64,000 nt of DNA from Moorena sp. SIOASIH (GTDB lineage Bacteria; Cyanobacteriota; Cyanobacteriia; Cyanobacteriales; Coleofasciculaceae), in assembly GCF_010671925.1 (NCBI RefSeq), contig NZ_JAAHIH010000008.1:62001-126000 (forward strand), given 5' to 3'. This document shows positions 7,590 through 15,939 of the stretch, in pieces (position 1 is the first letter of the stretch; the number at the start of each line of letters is the position of its first letter). The position numbers were made by a program, and so were the translations under genes. The notes under the pieces were generated by a model. The model made no database searches. It saw nothing but the letters and a program-made list of their open reading frames with translations, and was not told the origin of the DNA.

Positions 7590-9173
7590 CTAACTTGATT
7601 GACCTTTGTTTCTGGCCAAATTCCTAGCAAAATAGATCGGATTCAACAACCCCTTAACTACAGCCTTGAACCCATATATCACACGACCTCTTAAACCAGC
7701 TTTGACAACCACGACACGATGGAATGGACTCACTGGTAACTTCCTAATTAGCTCTTGAGCCAAAGCTTTCTTTTGGCCTGGTCCTCGCAAACGAAATTGG
7801 GTACCTTGGGTAGGACCATATACGATAGTAAGCCAGAGCCGAGGATGTAAGAAAAAGTATTTCCATAAGGGCGGTTTGCACCCAATTAAATCAGCTAGCT
7901 CGTCGATGTAAATATGATAATCAAGCAAGCTTCTGATGCGAGCAGCATTATGTTCAAACTGTTCTAAATATTTGGCTTTATCGATAGATGCCACCTGCTC
8001 CATTTCCTCAGAAGGGGGAAGACTTCGTTTACCAGTGCAAATCAAGGCAAAAAATCTGGCTTGCATTTCCGTAAGAGGAAACTGACTGCCAATGGCCGGA
8101 CGTGCCCAACCAATCCAAGCGATTTTGTCCCGATACTGGGGATGAAAGATATGTTTGTAAAGACTCCGGGGGTCAGTTTTTCTCAAGTGCTCAGGTAGGA
8201 AAGACACATAGTTTTTGTAGCCGGTACAAAATACCACCGCATCCACGTTTTCAATGGTTTCCCCATCGGCTGCGATCAATGTCCTGCCACCATCTTTTAC
8301 CTTTACTATTTCGCCGACCACTTGACAGCCGTGATAGACAATTGCCTTGGGTAAAGAGAAATTTTTAGTTCCATAGCTTCCCCAGACCCCTTTTTTAGCC
8401 TTAACCTTCTGATTGAGTTTAACTGCAATGTCGTAAGTTGGATCATTTTGGCTCAACCACTTTTTAAAGAGCAATTGGGTCAAAGTATGTCCATAGTCCC
8501 TTGGTAGACCGTATACACCCCGATGACTAGCATTATCGAGAGCAAAGGAACCCCTCTTTCTGGGTATTATCCACCCAGCTGAATTGCGAAGGCTCACCCA
8601 GCACTTGTTAGCGACACGAGATATTTCTAGGGCTATCTCTGAAGCTGACTCACCTCCCCCAACTACTAATACGGTTTTGCCCACAAAGTTATCGGCATTA
8701 CGATATTCCTTGGAATGGGAAAACTCGACTTCAGTTAATAAGTATTTCCACTCTGGATAATTTGAGATACTGTTGTTACCAATTGCCAATGCTACCCGTT
8801 TTGAGTGCAAAATCTCTCCAGAGGCTAATTTAATTTCCCACCCTTGATTTTCTTCGGGAGTGAGTGCTACAACTTTGGAATTGAAACGAATTTTCTCTAA
8901 AACACCAAAATGTTTTCCATAGCTTTTCCAATAGTCAACTGCTTCGTTCTTCGTCCAGAATTTGTGCTGATTGCCATCACCTATCCAGAAGTCTGAAAAC
9001 ATACTAAATGCGCAAGAGGTAGTCAGCACTAAACTGTCGTAGGCATGGGCATAAACCCCGCCCACATCCTCTGCTTGCTCTAAACAGATTACCTCGCCTA
9101 CTCCTTGCTCTAGTAATTCTTTGGTAGTAACTATACCGGCTGGACCGGCTCCAATCACGATGCAATCAAACAT
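7590..9173 (-). CDS. Flavin-containing monooxygenase, copy 2
   Basis: The 527-residue enzyme is a close paralogue of the gene at 3527. The FAD motif GAGPAG, the NADPH motif VVGGGESASE and FSHSKEY are intact, so it should be active. Differences cluster in the middle (a segment around LTQLLFKKWLSQNDPTYDI against LSQLIFRLELSKKDPVHDT) and at the C-terminal region (SPFHRVVVVKAG). That may mean altered substrate preference. ATG 9173 is taken as the start, for the same reason as in copy 1. Confidence 0.9.
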   Translation of the reverse strand: MFDCIVIGAGPAGIVTTKELLEQGVGEVICLEQAEDVGGVYAHAYDSLVLTTSCAFSMFSDFWIGDGNQHKFWTKNEAVDYWKSYGKHFGVLEKIRFNSKVVALTPEENQGWEIKLASGEILHSKRVALAIGNNSISNYPEWKYLLTEVEFSHSKEYRNADNFVGKTVLVVGGGESASEIALEISRVANKCWVSLRNSAGWIIPRKRGSFALDNASHRGVYGLPRDYGHTLTQLLFKKWLSQNDPTYDIAVKLNQKVKAKKGVWGSYGTKNFSLPKAIVYHGCQVVGEIVKVKDGGRTLIAADGETIENVDAVVFCTGYKNYVSFLPEHLRKTDPRSLYKHIFHPQYRDKIAWIGWARPAIGSQFPLTEMQARFFALICTGKRSLPPSEEMEQVASIDKAKYLEQFEHNAARIRSLLDYHIYIDELADLIGCKPPLWKYFFLHPRLWLTIVYGPTQGTQFRLRGPGQKKALAQELIRKLPVSPFHRVVVVKAGLRGRVIYGFKAVVKGLLNPIYFARNLARNKGQSS

Positions 9174-9317
9174 ACTATAGCAATTCTGATACTGCTCAGT
9201 ACAAAGCTTAGCATTTGAAGGCAAAAGGTATCCATTCAAAAGGCAATATTTAAGATGATCTTAAGGAAATCATCCTCAACTAATACTGTACCTGATTACT
9301 GCAATCAACGCGCTTAT

Positions 9318-9383
9318 TTAACTTCCGATGTCGGGAGTAAGGGCAAAAACAAATGAATCCGCGAGTATAGATTCGGCAACAGC
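9318..9383 (-). pseudogene. C-terminal remnant of an LCMT methyltransferase
   Basis: Twenty-one codons and a stop read AVAESILADSFVFALTPDIG S on the minus strand, matching the end of both LCMT genes with one visible change (A for V). The upstream portion is gone and is replaced by a transposase relic. It stands where the LCMT gene stands behind monooxygenase copy 1. It therefore shows that copy 2 originally had the same gene order. Confidence 0.85.
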
Positions 9384-9385
9384 TA

Positions 9386-9545
9386 TGTTATAACCAACAC
9401 GGACCAAATGCTTTGGGCGATCAACGACACTCAAATCCGGGAAAGCCAACCCAACTCAATGATCTACAACGAGCAAAGCCGAAAGGTTGTGGCCGCTGAC
9501 TAACGAGATTGGGACGAATCATTCCCTTCAAACTATCGTAAGCAT
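9386..9545 (+). pseudogene. IS630-type transposase N-terminal relic
   Basis: From 9389 the plus strand reads YNQHGPNALGDQRHSNPGKP, typical of the helix-turn-helix linker of IS630-family transposases (usual form RYNQxGPxALGDxRHxNPG). The frame stops at 9497 and similarity is lost within about 150 bp. The fragment directly truncates the LCMT remnant, so the IS probably caused the break. Confidence 0.6.
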
Positions 9546-9720
9546 TCAGCAGTCAGCAGTCAGCGGTCAGCTTATTTTATTCAAAAGCACCTCAAAGTGG
9601 CACAGGCTTCGACGCTGTGGTGGCACAGGCTTCGACGCTGGCACTTTCCCCATAAACACCTCAATTAGTGTGGGCCTAGCGCATTAGCTGATACGCGACA
9701 CGCTGATAGCTGAATGCTTA
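9540..9720. mobile_element. TAAGCATTCAGC element with 10-bp direct repeats
   Basis: The element starts TAAGCATTCAGCAGTCAGC and ends GATAGCTGAATGCTTA, so its termini are inverted copies. The 10-mer CAAACTATCG occurs immediately outside both ends (9530-9539 and 9721-9730), as expected for a target site duplication. The interior holds GTCAGC heptamers and a GTGGCACAGGCTTCGACGCT repeat in two copies. Half-elements and diverged copies with the same end lie near 18690, 20276, 30086, 39515, 45495 and 63843. Confidence 0.75.
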
Positions 9721-9955
9721 CAAACTATCGACGATAAACGAGAATTTATTGGTCTATCGTTGTCAGCAATTGCTGGGTCAGCAAGACTTGATTAGGGGGC
9801 TGACTTGCTTTGACTGGTGGCCGAGGACCCGTCAGGCCTAATTCTAAGTAATTATCGGAACTTGATCTTAATATCGAACTCACATAGTACAATCTCAGAG
9901 CAGCATGTATACTTCATGATATACTCTGGTCAAATAAAATTAGCGAGATTACATT

Positions 9956-10441
9956 ATGTCTAATCTAGAGCAGGATGGTAAAGTTTGGCTACTCAATCAC
10001 TTTTATGGGGTGGAAACTACTCCACCGGATCAAGACTATGAAGCTTTTGTAAAAGCTGTTCTCATTTGTGCAAAAGGAGACGGAATTATAGAACCAGAAG
10101 AAAGAAACTGGGTTGCTGGTCGTGCTGCTGTATTTGGAAATACCGGGTACGAAATGGCAAAAACTTACCCAGCCGATGAAGATCTGCTTGACGTTCTAGC
10201 TGATGCCCCTATCGCCAACAAACATAGTCGTCGTATAATTATTTATACTGCTATTCAGGCTTGTTCTGCTGACCGAGAATATCATGAAGAGGAACGGGCA
10301 GCAGTTTACAAAATGGCAAAACGTCTTGGGGTGGAAGAAGATGTTGTTAAACAGATTGAGCAACTTTGTATTGAGGAAGCCCAGACCAGAGACAAACGTA
10401 TTTCTCTCCTCTTTCCGGAAGGCATTCCTTCTTTTAAGTAA
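9956..10441 (+). CDS. TerB/DjlA-like helical domain protein
   Basis: The 161-residue protein has the two acidic repeats typical of the TerB fold: ICAKGDGIIEPEERNW near residue 38 and CSADREYHEEERAAV near residue 99. Each has D/E residues of the kind that bind metal in TerB-type proteins. It lacks transmembrane segments. TerB-family proteins occur in tellurite-resistance and other stress modules; here no other ter gene is present, so the specific role is unknown. The gene starts a plus-strand pair with the O-methyltransferase 95 bp downstream, and lies in the segment that interrupts the duplicated block. Confidence 0.75.
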   Translation: MSNLEQDGKVWLLNHFYGVETTPPDQDYEAFVKAVLICAKGDGIIEPEERNWVAGRAAVFGNTGYEMAKTYPADEDLLDVLADAPIANKHSRRIIIYTAIQACSADREYHEEERAAVYKMAKRLGVEEDVVKQIEQLCIEEAQTRDKRISLLFPEGIPSFK

Positions 10442-10535
10442 CATCAACCTGATTTAAGCATTTTTCCACAAGTACCCAAGTAGGTTGATATTTGTGGTTA
10501 TTTCTATTGGTTCACGTAGTAAGTGTTCTTGATAA

Positions 10536-11558
10536 ATGACAGAAGAACTCATGCCAATGGTAGTCATGAAGCAAATGCTTTATGGAGGAATAGTTGCTAA
10601 GTCCATACAGGCTGTAGCAGAACTGGGAATTGCTGATCTAGTTGCTCAACAACCTAAGCATGTTCAAGAATTGGCAGAAGCCACGGGAACCGATGTCTCA
10701 TCACTATACCGCCTACTCCGAGGTCTGGCTATGCTTGGGGTATTCAGGGAAATTGTAACAGGAGAGTTTACCAATACTCCTCTATCTGACTGCCTGCGCT
10801 GTGACATTCCCGGTTCACTGCACGATCTTGCCCTTTATGTTCCTCATGATGGTAATTGGCGAGCATGGATGCACCTGATGGATGTGCTAAAAACAGGCAA
10901 AGCTTCCTTTAAACAAGCTAACGGATTAGAGCTGTTTGAATACCTTAATACCCATCCAAAAACTGCTGAACATTTTAACCACTCAATGACCTCATGGTCT
11001 GTCTCTGTTGCCGCAGAATTTCCTCAGGTGTATAACTTTAAGGATGTGGGCTCAGTTGTCGATGTAGGGGGAGGTCATGGTCTTTTGCTCGCATCAATTC
11101 TCCAAGCTAATCCCAACTTACGGGGGGTACTTTTTGATCTTCCCTCGGTTATTGAAGGAGCGCTGCCGTTTCTAGCAGAAAAAGGTGTGACCAAGCGATG
11201 CGATCTGGTGGCAGGTAGCTTTTTTGAATCGATCCCAGCTGGTCATGATATTTACCTAATGAAGCATATTCTGCACAGCTGGAGCGACGAGCAGGCAACA
11301 GAACTGTTAAGTTGTTGCCGAAAAGCCATCCCACCACATGGTAAGCTTCTCATTCTCGAAATGCTGATCCCTGGCGGTAACGATTTCCACCCTGCCAAAT
11401 GGTTTGACATATCAATGATGGTATCTTTAGGAGGTAAAGAACGGACTGAGCGGGAGTTTCGCCGACTTTTGGCTCAGTCTGACTTCAAGTTGCAGCGAAT
11501 TTTACCGATGGAGTCTCCAGTTGTGATCCTTGAAGCCAACCCTGGTATAGCATTTTGA
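10536..11558 (+). CDS. O-methyltransferase (plant COMT/ASMT-like, with dimerisation domain)
   Basis: The 340-residue enzyme has an N-terminal winged-helix dimerisation domain (about residues 1-100, DVSSLYRLLRGLAMLGVF). A class I SAM-dependent methyltransferase domain follows, with glycine-rich loop VVDVGGGHG near residue 173 and the later MKHILHSWSDEQA segment, which holds the catalytic His of this family. It should methylate a hydroxyl on an aromatic or polyketide-like small molecule. It is flanked by monooxygenases and LCMT methyltransferases, so a specialised-metabolite role is plausible but unproven. Confidence 0.9.
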   Translation: MTEELMPMVVMKQMLYGGIVAKSIQAVAELGIADLVAQQPKHVQELAEATGTDVSSLYRLLRGLAMLGVFREIVTGEFTNTPLSDCLRCDIPGSLHDLALYVPHDGNWRAWMHLMDVLKTGKASFKQANGLELFEYLNTHPKTAEHFNHSMTSWSVSVAAEFPQVYNFKDVGSVVDVGGGHGLLLASILQANPNLRGVLFDLPSVIEGALPFLAEKGVTKRCDLVAGSFFESIPAGHDIYLMKHILHSWSDEQATELLSCCRKAIPPHGKLLILEMLIPGGNDFHPAKWFDISMMVSLGGKERTEREFRRLLAQSDFKLQRILPMESPVVILEANPGIAF

Positions 11559-11587
11559 TACTGATCAGCGACATTGCTTATCCTTTT

Positions 11588-11815
11588 AAGGCAAAAGGCA
11601 TGCTAGCAATAGTCAAGATGATATTAAGGGAATCATCCTCAACTAATACTGTACTTCATAACTGCGTTAAACGCTATATTTAACCGGTGCATCTCCTAAA
11701 AGTTGTTTGACTCGGTGGTGCGTTACGGGCAGCGAGCTAACTGTGGCTACCGATAAAATCCTCGGCTCCCCTAACGCACCCTACGCACAATTTTAAAATA
11801 TGAGATCCACCCTAT
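11588..11815. repeat. Remnant of monooxygenase 5' end and spacer, copy of 5153-5386
   Basis: The sequence matches the upstream side of monooxygenase copy 1 (AAGGCAAAAGGCAT, then GGAATCATCCTCAACTAATA and the ACGCACC hairpin spacer). The monooxygenase gene itself is missing beyond its first few bases. It shows that LCMT copy 2 also once followed a monooxygenase gene. Confidence 0.85.
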
Positions 11816-12688
11816 TTAACTTCCGATGTCGGGAGTAAGCACAAATACAAATGAATCCGCGAGTATAGATTCGGCAACAGCAGGATTAATCCCCAACGGT
11901 TGTAAGCAAGTTAGTTGCTCTAATACATTGAGCCTATTATAAGCCTGAAGCTGAAACCCTTGCTCCGTTACAAACTGCCTAAGCTGATCGAAATTGTCAA
12001 AGATAGTATCTGTGTCTGAGGTGGCTGTCATCCCTCTGACTGTCTGGCTTAATTTTTGCCAAGCTGGGCTATTTCTTCGTATCCTACTCAAATCTTCTTT
12101 TGTGATTAAATCAGGGGTTATCCATACACCACCATAAACCTGAAGCAACTCCGGGACATTAGCAAATAACCGCTGTTTTTGATTAAATGTCAGGTACAGC
12201 AGTAGTCCCTCGCATATTACAGTAATGGGCTTTTGGGAATCTAGATAATCTACATCGAGAGGGAATTGGCTGGGTTGACTAGTGGCATCAATCCCAACAA
12301 AGTGCAAGTTTGAGCGTACACCAACTAGCTGTTTCACCAGTTGCTGTTTGCCCGTTATCATCCCTGGCAAATCAGTCTCGATAAAAGTTGTAGAAGGCTC
12401 CCGAGACATTACCATGCCCCGTGGCACCAAGCCGGAGGCTAGTTCAAGGATTTGAGTTGTTTGAAATTGAGCCATCACTTGATTGATAGCTTTATACCGA
12501 CCTTCAAATAAAACTGCTACTTCAAAGGATTTATCGGATTGTTGTTTTTGTAACTGCTCTACGAAAGCTTGAGCATTAACCAATTGTGCTAATTCTTGGG
12601 AATAAGGAATGTCGGTAAACTGTCTGGCATAAGCCACTAGTAACGCTGTGGGACTGATTTTGTCGAAGGAACTAGTTGGCACCTGCAT
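11816..12688 (-). CDS. LCMT/PPM-family SAM-dependent methyltransferase, copy 2
   Basis: The 290-residue protein is a near-identical paralogue of the gene at 5387. It has the same SAM strand ILELASGLVPRG, the same TVICEGLLLYL and the same length. Substitutions are scattered (for example PGMITGK for PRMISRK, and TEQGFQLQAYNRLNVLEQL near the end). The gene is intact. It is followed by a relic of the monooxygenase upstream region instead of a full monooxygenase. Function is as for copy 1: carboxyl or hydroxyl O-methylation of an unknown substrate. Confidence 0.85.
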   Translation of the reverse strand: MQVPTSSFDKISPTALLVAYARQFTDIPYSQELAQLVNAQAFVEQLQKQQSDKSFEVAVLFEGRYKAINQVMAQFQTTQILELASGLVPRGMVMSREPSTTFIETDLPGMITGKQQLVKQLVGVRSNLHFVGIDATSQPSQFPLDVDYLDSQKPITVICEGLLLYLTFNQKQRLFANVPELLQVYGGVWITPDLITKEDLSRIRRNSPAWQKLSQTVRGMTATSDTDTIFDNFDQLRQFVTEQGFQLQAYNRLNVLEQLTCLQPLGINPAVAESILADSFVFVLTPDIGS

Positions 12689-12827
12689 GATTATGAATTG
12701 GGAATTGGGAATTTAGGGAGTAGGGAAAAGGGGAAAATTGCTTTAGCAAAGCTAACAGCTAACAGGTAACAAGGAGGTGCATCTCACTTACAAAAATGAG
12801 ACAAAAATGAGATGCACCCAGTTATAT

Positions 12828-13373
12828 CTACCCTTGACCAAAGATAAAATTACCAGGTGCTTCTGGATCTTCACTATAGAAGAATTGATCAATTAACTCG
12901 ATATGTTTTTCTTTAGTAATGGAGTCATCATCCTTGAAATTGAGCCGTTTAAATACCTCATTAGCCATATTTTCATCATGTCCACTGGTGCAATAAAACT
13001 GTCTGTATTCCTCCAAATCCAGTTGCTCATCCCCATTACTATCAAATACGCTAAAGACGAAACCGGCGATGCCCCGTATTTCCGCTTCATAAGCGCCTTG
13101 GTCTTTAAGGATATTCTCGATATATGTCAGCCATTCCTCCAAAGATATCCTGTTGTCACGATTAGTGTCTGCAAACTTTTGCATACTATCCCAACGAGAC
13201 ATTAACTTCGATTGCAAAGAATTGTAGTTGGGTGAGGCAGGTTCCCAGCCGCCAACCTGAGAGTAGGTTTCTAGAAACCGCTCAAAATCCGCTTGCTCAA
13301 TGAAACCGTTATTGTCGGCGTCATACATTTTAAACAATCTTGGTAATTTTTCCTTCTGAAATTCAGTTAACAT
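12828..13373 (-). CDS. EF-hand calcium-binding protein, copy 2
   Basis: This 181-residue paralogue of the protein at 6423 keeps the three canonical calcium loops (DADNNGFIEQAD, DTNRDNRISLEE, DSNGDEQLDLEE) and the degenerate fourth. Changes lie mainly outside the loops (QVGGWEPAS for QLRSWEPGS, QFYCTSGHDENM for QWYRSAGRDENY), which indicates selection for calcium binding. It starts at ATG 13373 and lies 139 bp ahead of the LCMT gene on the same strand. Confidence 0.92.
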   Translation of the reverse strand: MLTEFQKEKLPRLFKMYDADNNGFIEQADFERFLETYSQVGGWEPASPNYNSLQSKLMSRWDSMQKFADTNRDNRISLEEWLTYIENILKDQGAYEAEIRGIAGFVFSVFDSNGDEQLDLEEYRQFYCTSGHDENMANEVFKRLNFKDDDSITKEKHIELIDQFFYSEDPEAPGNFIFGQG

Positions 13374-13925
13374 AATTAATTTATCCAGGGAGTACTAAAT
13401 TCAGGTTTACACTAAGTTTATACTAAGATAACTAGTCGGACAGAATTAATACACCGTTGGTTACAGCAACAGCTCATGGTCAGGGGAAAAACAGCTAATC
13501 TAGCCTTGGTGACAAGTTCATAAACAAGACTCTTTGTCAAGGGTTTGTTTATAATTTTTAATCAAATTACCAAGGTCTTGCTGTGATTTGTATTTTGGGA
13601 TTTGCCTTTCTCTACCAGAGGGAAAATTAACCTTTGATCGTTGTCTGTAAAAGTTGGCGATATGCTCTGCTGGGCTGTATGCGATCGCTAACTAGATAAC
13701 GCCCTTCCTTAAATTATAAAATTCTCAAACGTTATAATTAACAAACCATTATAGATTTGATCATGATTTGTCACTAGATTGGTGATAATTTTTTCTGATA
13801 TATTTGGAAATGCTATAGTAAATGTGGCGTAGGGTGGGTTACGAACCGGCTCACCCTGATTTTATTGGTAGCCAGTGTTGAAACAGTCCGTCCGGAAATG
13901 AAACGGGCAAAATGCCCCTTCCACG
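13374..13925. other. Gene-free spacer, partly homologous to 6969-7589
   Basis: The part up to about 13690 is the copy-2 version of the EF-hand upstream region without the MITE-like insertion. The remainder is AT-rich and contains TAGGGTGGGTTACGAACC. No gene is seen. Confidence 0.6.
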
Positions 13926-14418
13926 CAGGGTAAGCGCATCTCAAAACCTATTGACATAAAGGTTTTGAGGCATCATGATAATGAGATAAACAAGCAGCGA
14001 TAATCGTCAACATATAGTTATTATCCATAGCAGCTCGATTCGATTTTTGACGATTACTACGCCGGAACGATTGCTCTAAATTCAATGGGTTAAGTGCAAT
14101 TCGTCGCAGCAATGATAAGTTTTGTGGAGCATGGCCAGTACGAACACGGCAAGCATCTTCATGAAAAGTGACTTCTATTGTCCAATGCAACCCATTTTCT
14201 ACACCCCAGTGGAGACGGATAGCTTTCGCTAATTTACGAGCATCACAATCCAAACTCGTTAAGTAAAACTGAACTTCGCGTGTAGTTTTGTTCCACAGAT
14301 GACGTACTCTTATCACCATGACAATACACTTAAGTCCTACCCAATCATCTTGGTTATGTAGAGGTGATATTTCAGATATTGGAACACACCACACTTGCCT
14401 TTTTTCAGTCCGATGATG

Positions 14419-14748
14419 CTGAAGGGGTGACAAACAGCCTTAAAAGCCTTACAGGGTGTGGGGTGTGGGGTATTGGGTGTAGGGGAAGATCAGGAGCTGG
14501 CCACATTGGTAGCGATGCAGCTGAGGAACAGGGGGTTTCCCCCACTCGCGCTTGGGATCTTGAAGGGACGGTTTAATCAGGTTTCGGACCGATTGTTATC
14601 GCTGGGGTCACTCCAAATTCCCTGTCTTGATGCAGTCGCTCATGGGGGAAACCCCCAAGACCGCGCTGCATCGCTTCTATTTTCCCCACACCCCACACCC
14701 CACACCCCATACCCTGTCTAGTTTTTAGCCTTGTTGTCACCCCCTCAG
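14419..14748. mobile_element. 330-bp MITE with 9-bp target duplication, inside the transposase
   Basis: The termini CTGAAGGGGTGACAA and TTGTCACCCCCTCAG are inverted repeats with one mismatch. The 9-mer CCGATGATG lies immediately outside both ends (14410-14418 and 14749-14757) and corresponds to transposase codons HHR. The arms continue with matching ACAGGGTGTGGGGTGTGGGG and CCCCACACCCCATACCCTGT. A GTCTTGATGCAG repeat (14624-14674) is nested within. No coding capacity is apparent, so it would depend on a transposase supplied elsewhere. Confidence 0.88.
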
Positions 14749-14762
14749 CCGATGATGACCTT

Positions 14763-14857
14763 GTCTTGATGCAGTCGCTCATGGGGGAAACCACGGCAGT
14801 CGCTCATGGGGGGAACCCCCAAGACCGCGCTGCCTCCCCAAGACCGCGCTGCATCGC
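14763..14857. repeat. GTCTTGATGCAG...GCTGCATCGC element in the transposase gene
   Basis: The block separates the transposase codons RIEK and GHHR and is nearly identical to 24498-24592. It contains the duplicated modules TCGCTCATGGGG and AGACCGCGCTG. The position inside a formerly open frame shows that this family also moves or spreads into genes. Confidence 0.85.
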
Positions 14858-15780
14858 TTTTCTATCCGTTTATCATAACTATAATCCCTTTAAATTCCTG
14901 ATATAGGTTTTTATAAAACCAATCTTTTACTTGTTTATTAAGGGTAGGATGGTTGGCTTTAAGAGCTAAAACGTAATCAGCTTTGGCACTGATAATTTGA
15001 GAGGCAATGGCAGTTTGCGACAAGCTCGCATCAATTGTTACGATACATCCAGCTAAATCTAGTAATTCTAATAAGGCGGGAATTGCCGTGATTTCATTTG
15101 ATTTATCAGCTACTTTTACTTGTCCTAAAACAAGACGATATTCACTCGACCATGCACTGACTAAGTGCAAAGCGGTTTTTCCCAGTACTCTATCATAAGA
15201 GCCTTTGAGAGTTTTACCGTCAATGGGAATTACCTGTGCTTCTACTGTCTCAACTATCGATTCGACCCAACGTCTAAAACATCTCTCGAATATTTTTGGG
15301 TTGATACGCAACTCCAACGGAGACGCTGCGCGAACAAACACTCGGCGAAATGTGTCTGCACTTGGGATACCTTTAGGTACAGCTAAAAATTGCTCTAGCC
15401 ATTCATATTTACTTAATCCATAATTTTCCATATCCTCCCATCCCTTGGCTCCTGCAATTACTGATAGTATTGCGATGATTAAAATATCTGTTAACAAATG
15501 GACACGTGTTCTAGCCACACGGGGGTCTTCTATCTCGCTGAAAATTAATGCCATTTTTTCAGTTAACGCAGTCGCTTTAGCTACACTTAAAGCTTTCGAG
15601 CAAAATTCGCGAAACTGTTCGAGATTGAAAACCATTACCCATGAGACTAACCCTAATCTAAAGTAGACGCAATGCTAATCACGATACTACTTAACATCAT
15701 TAATACTCAAACTGGCAATTATACATATATTGACCAATTAATCTGTACTTTTTTATACAAAATTAGATGCGCTTACCCTG

Positions 15781-15939
15781 CCCGTTCCACGCCTGATGCC
15801 AGTTCCACAGCAAGAGGCCAGTTCCAGCAAGATGCCCGTTCCACCCACAGGGTCAAACTGGTAGAGCTGACGGCTGATAGCTGATAGCTGATAGCTGAAT
15901 ACTTACAAAGTACCTCACCCAATTAACAACTGCTACATC
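15781..15939. repeat. GTTCCAC and GCTGATA repeats downstream of gdhA
   Basis: Short direct repeats of GTTCCAC interspersed with GATGCC and AAGAGGCC are followed by GCTGATAGCTGATAGCTGAA and an end of the GAGGTAC family (AAAGTACCTCACCCAATTAA). No gene is seen. Confidence 0.6.

Larger units (their letters stand above)
13948..15635 (-). pseudogene. ISAs1-type transposase, split by insertions and a frameshift
   Basis: The N-terminal part (15635 down to 14862) includes the DUF4372-like start, RTRVHLLTDILIIAILSVIA, and the first catalytic Asp in IPIDGKTLKGS. The second catalytic region reads TIDASLSQ, where TIDAMGCQ is usual, so even this part is degenerate. The C-terminal part (14433 down to 13948) begins HHRTEKRQVW and continues to the HWGVENGLHW segment. 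Between them a one-base frameshift near 14880 (YDKRIEK lies in the other frame), a repeat at 14763-14857 and a MITE at 14419-14748 separate the halves. It cannot make a working transposase. Confidence 0.9.
13926..15780. mobile_element. ISAs1-family insertion sequence, inactivated
   Basis: The terminal inverted repeats CAGGGTAAGCGCATCT at 13926-13941 and its perfect complement at 15765-15780 bound the element. Flanks CCCCTTCCACG (left) and CCCGTTCCACG (right) agree in 10 of 11 positions and may be the target duplication. The element is 1855 bp here but about 1.4 kb without the two insertions it has received. The enclosed transposase is broken. Confidence 0.85.
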
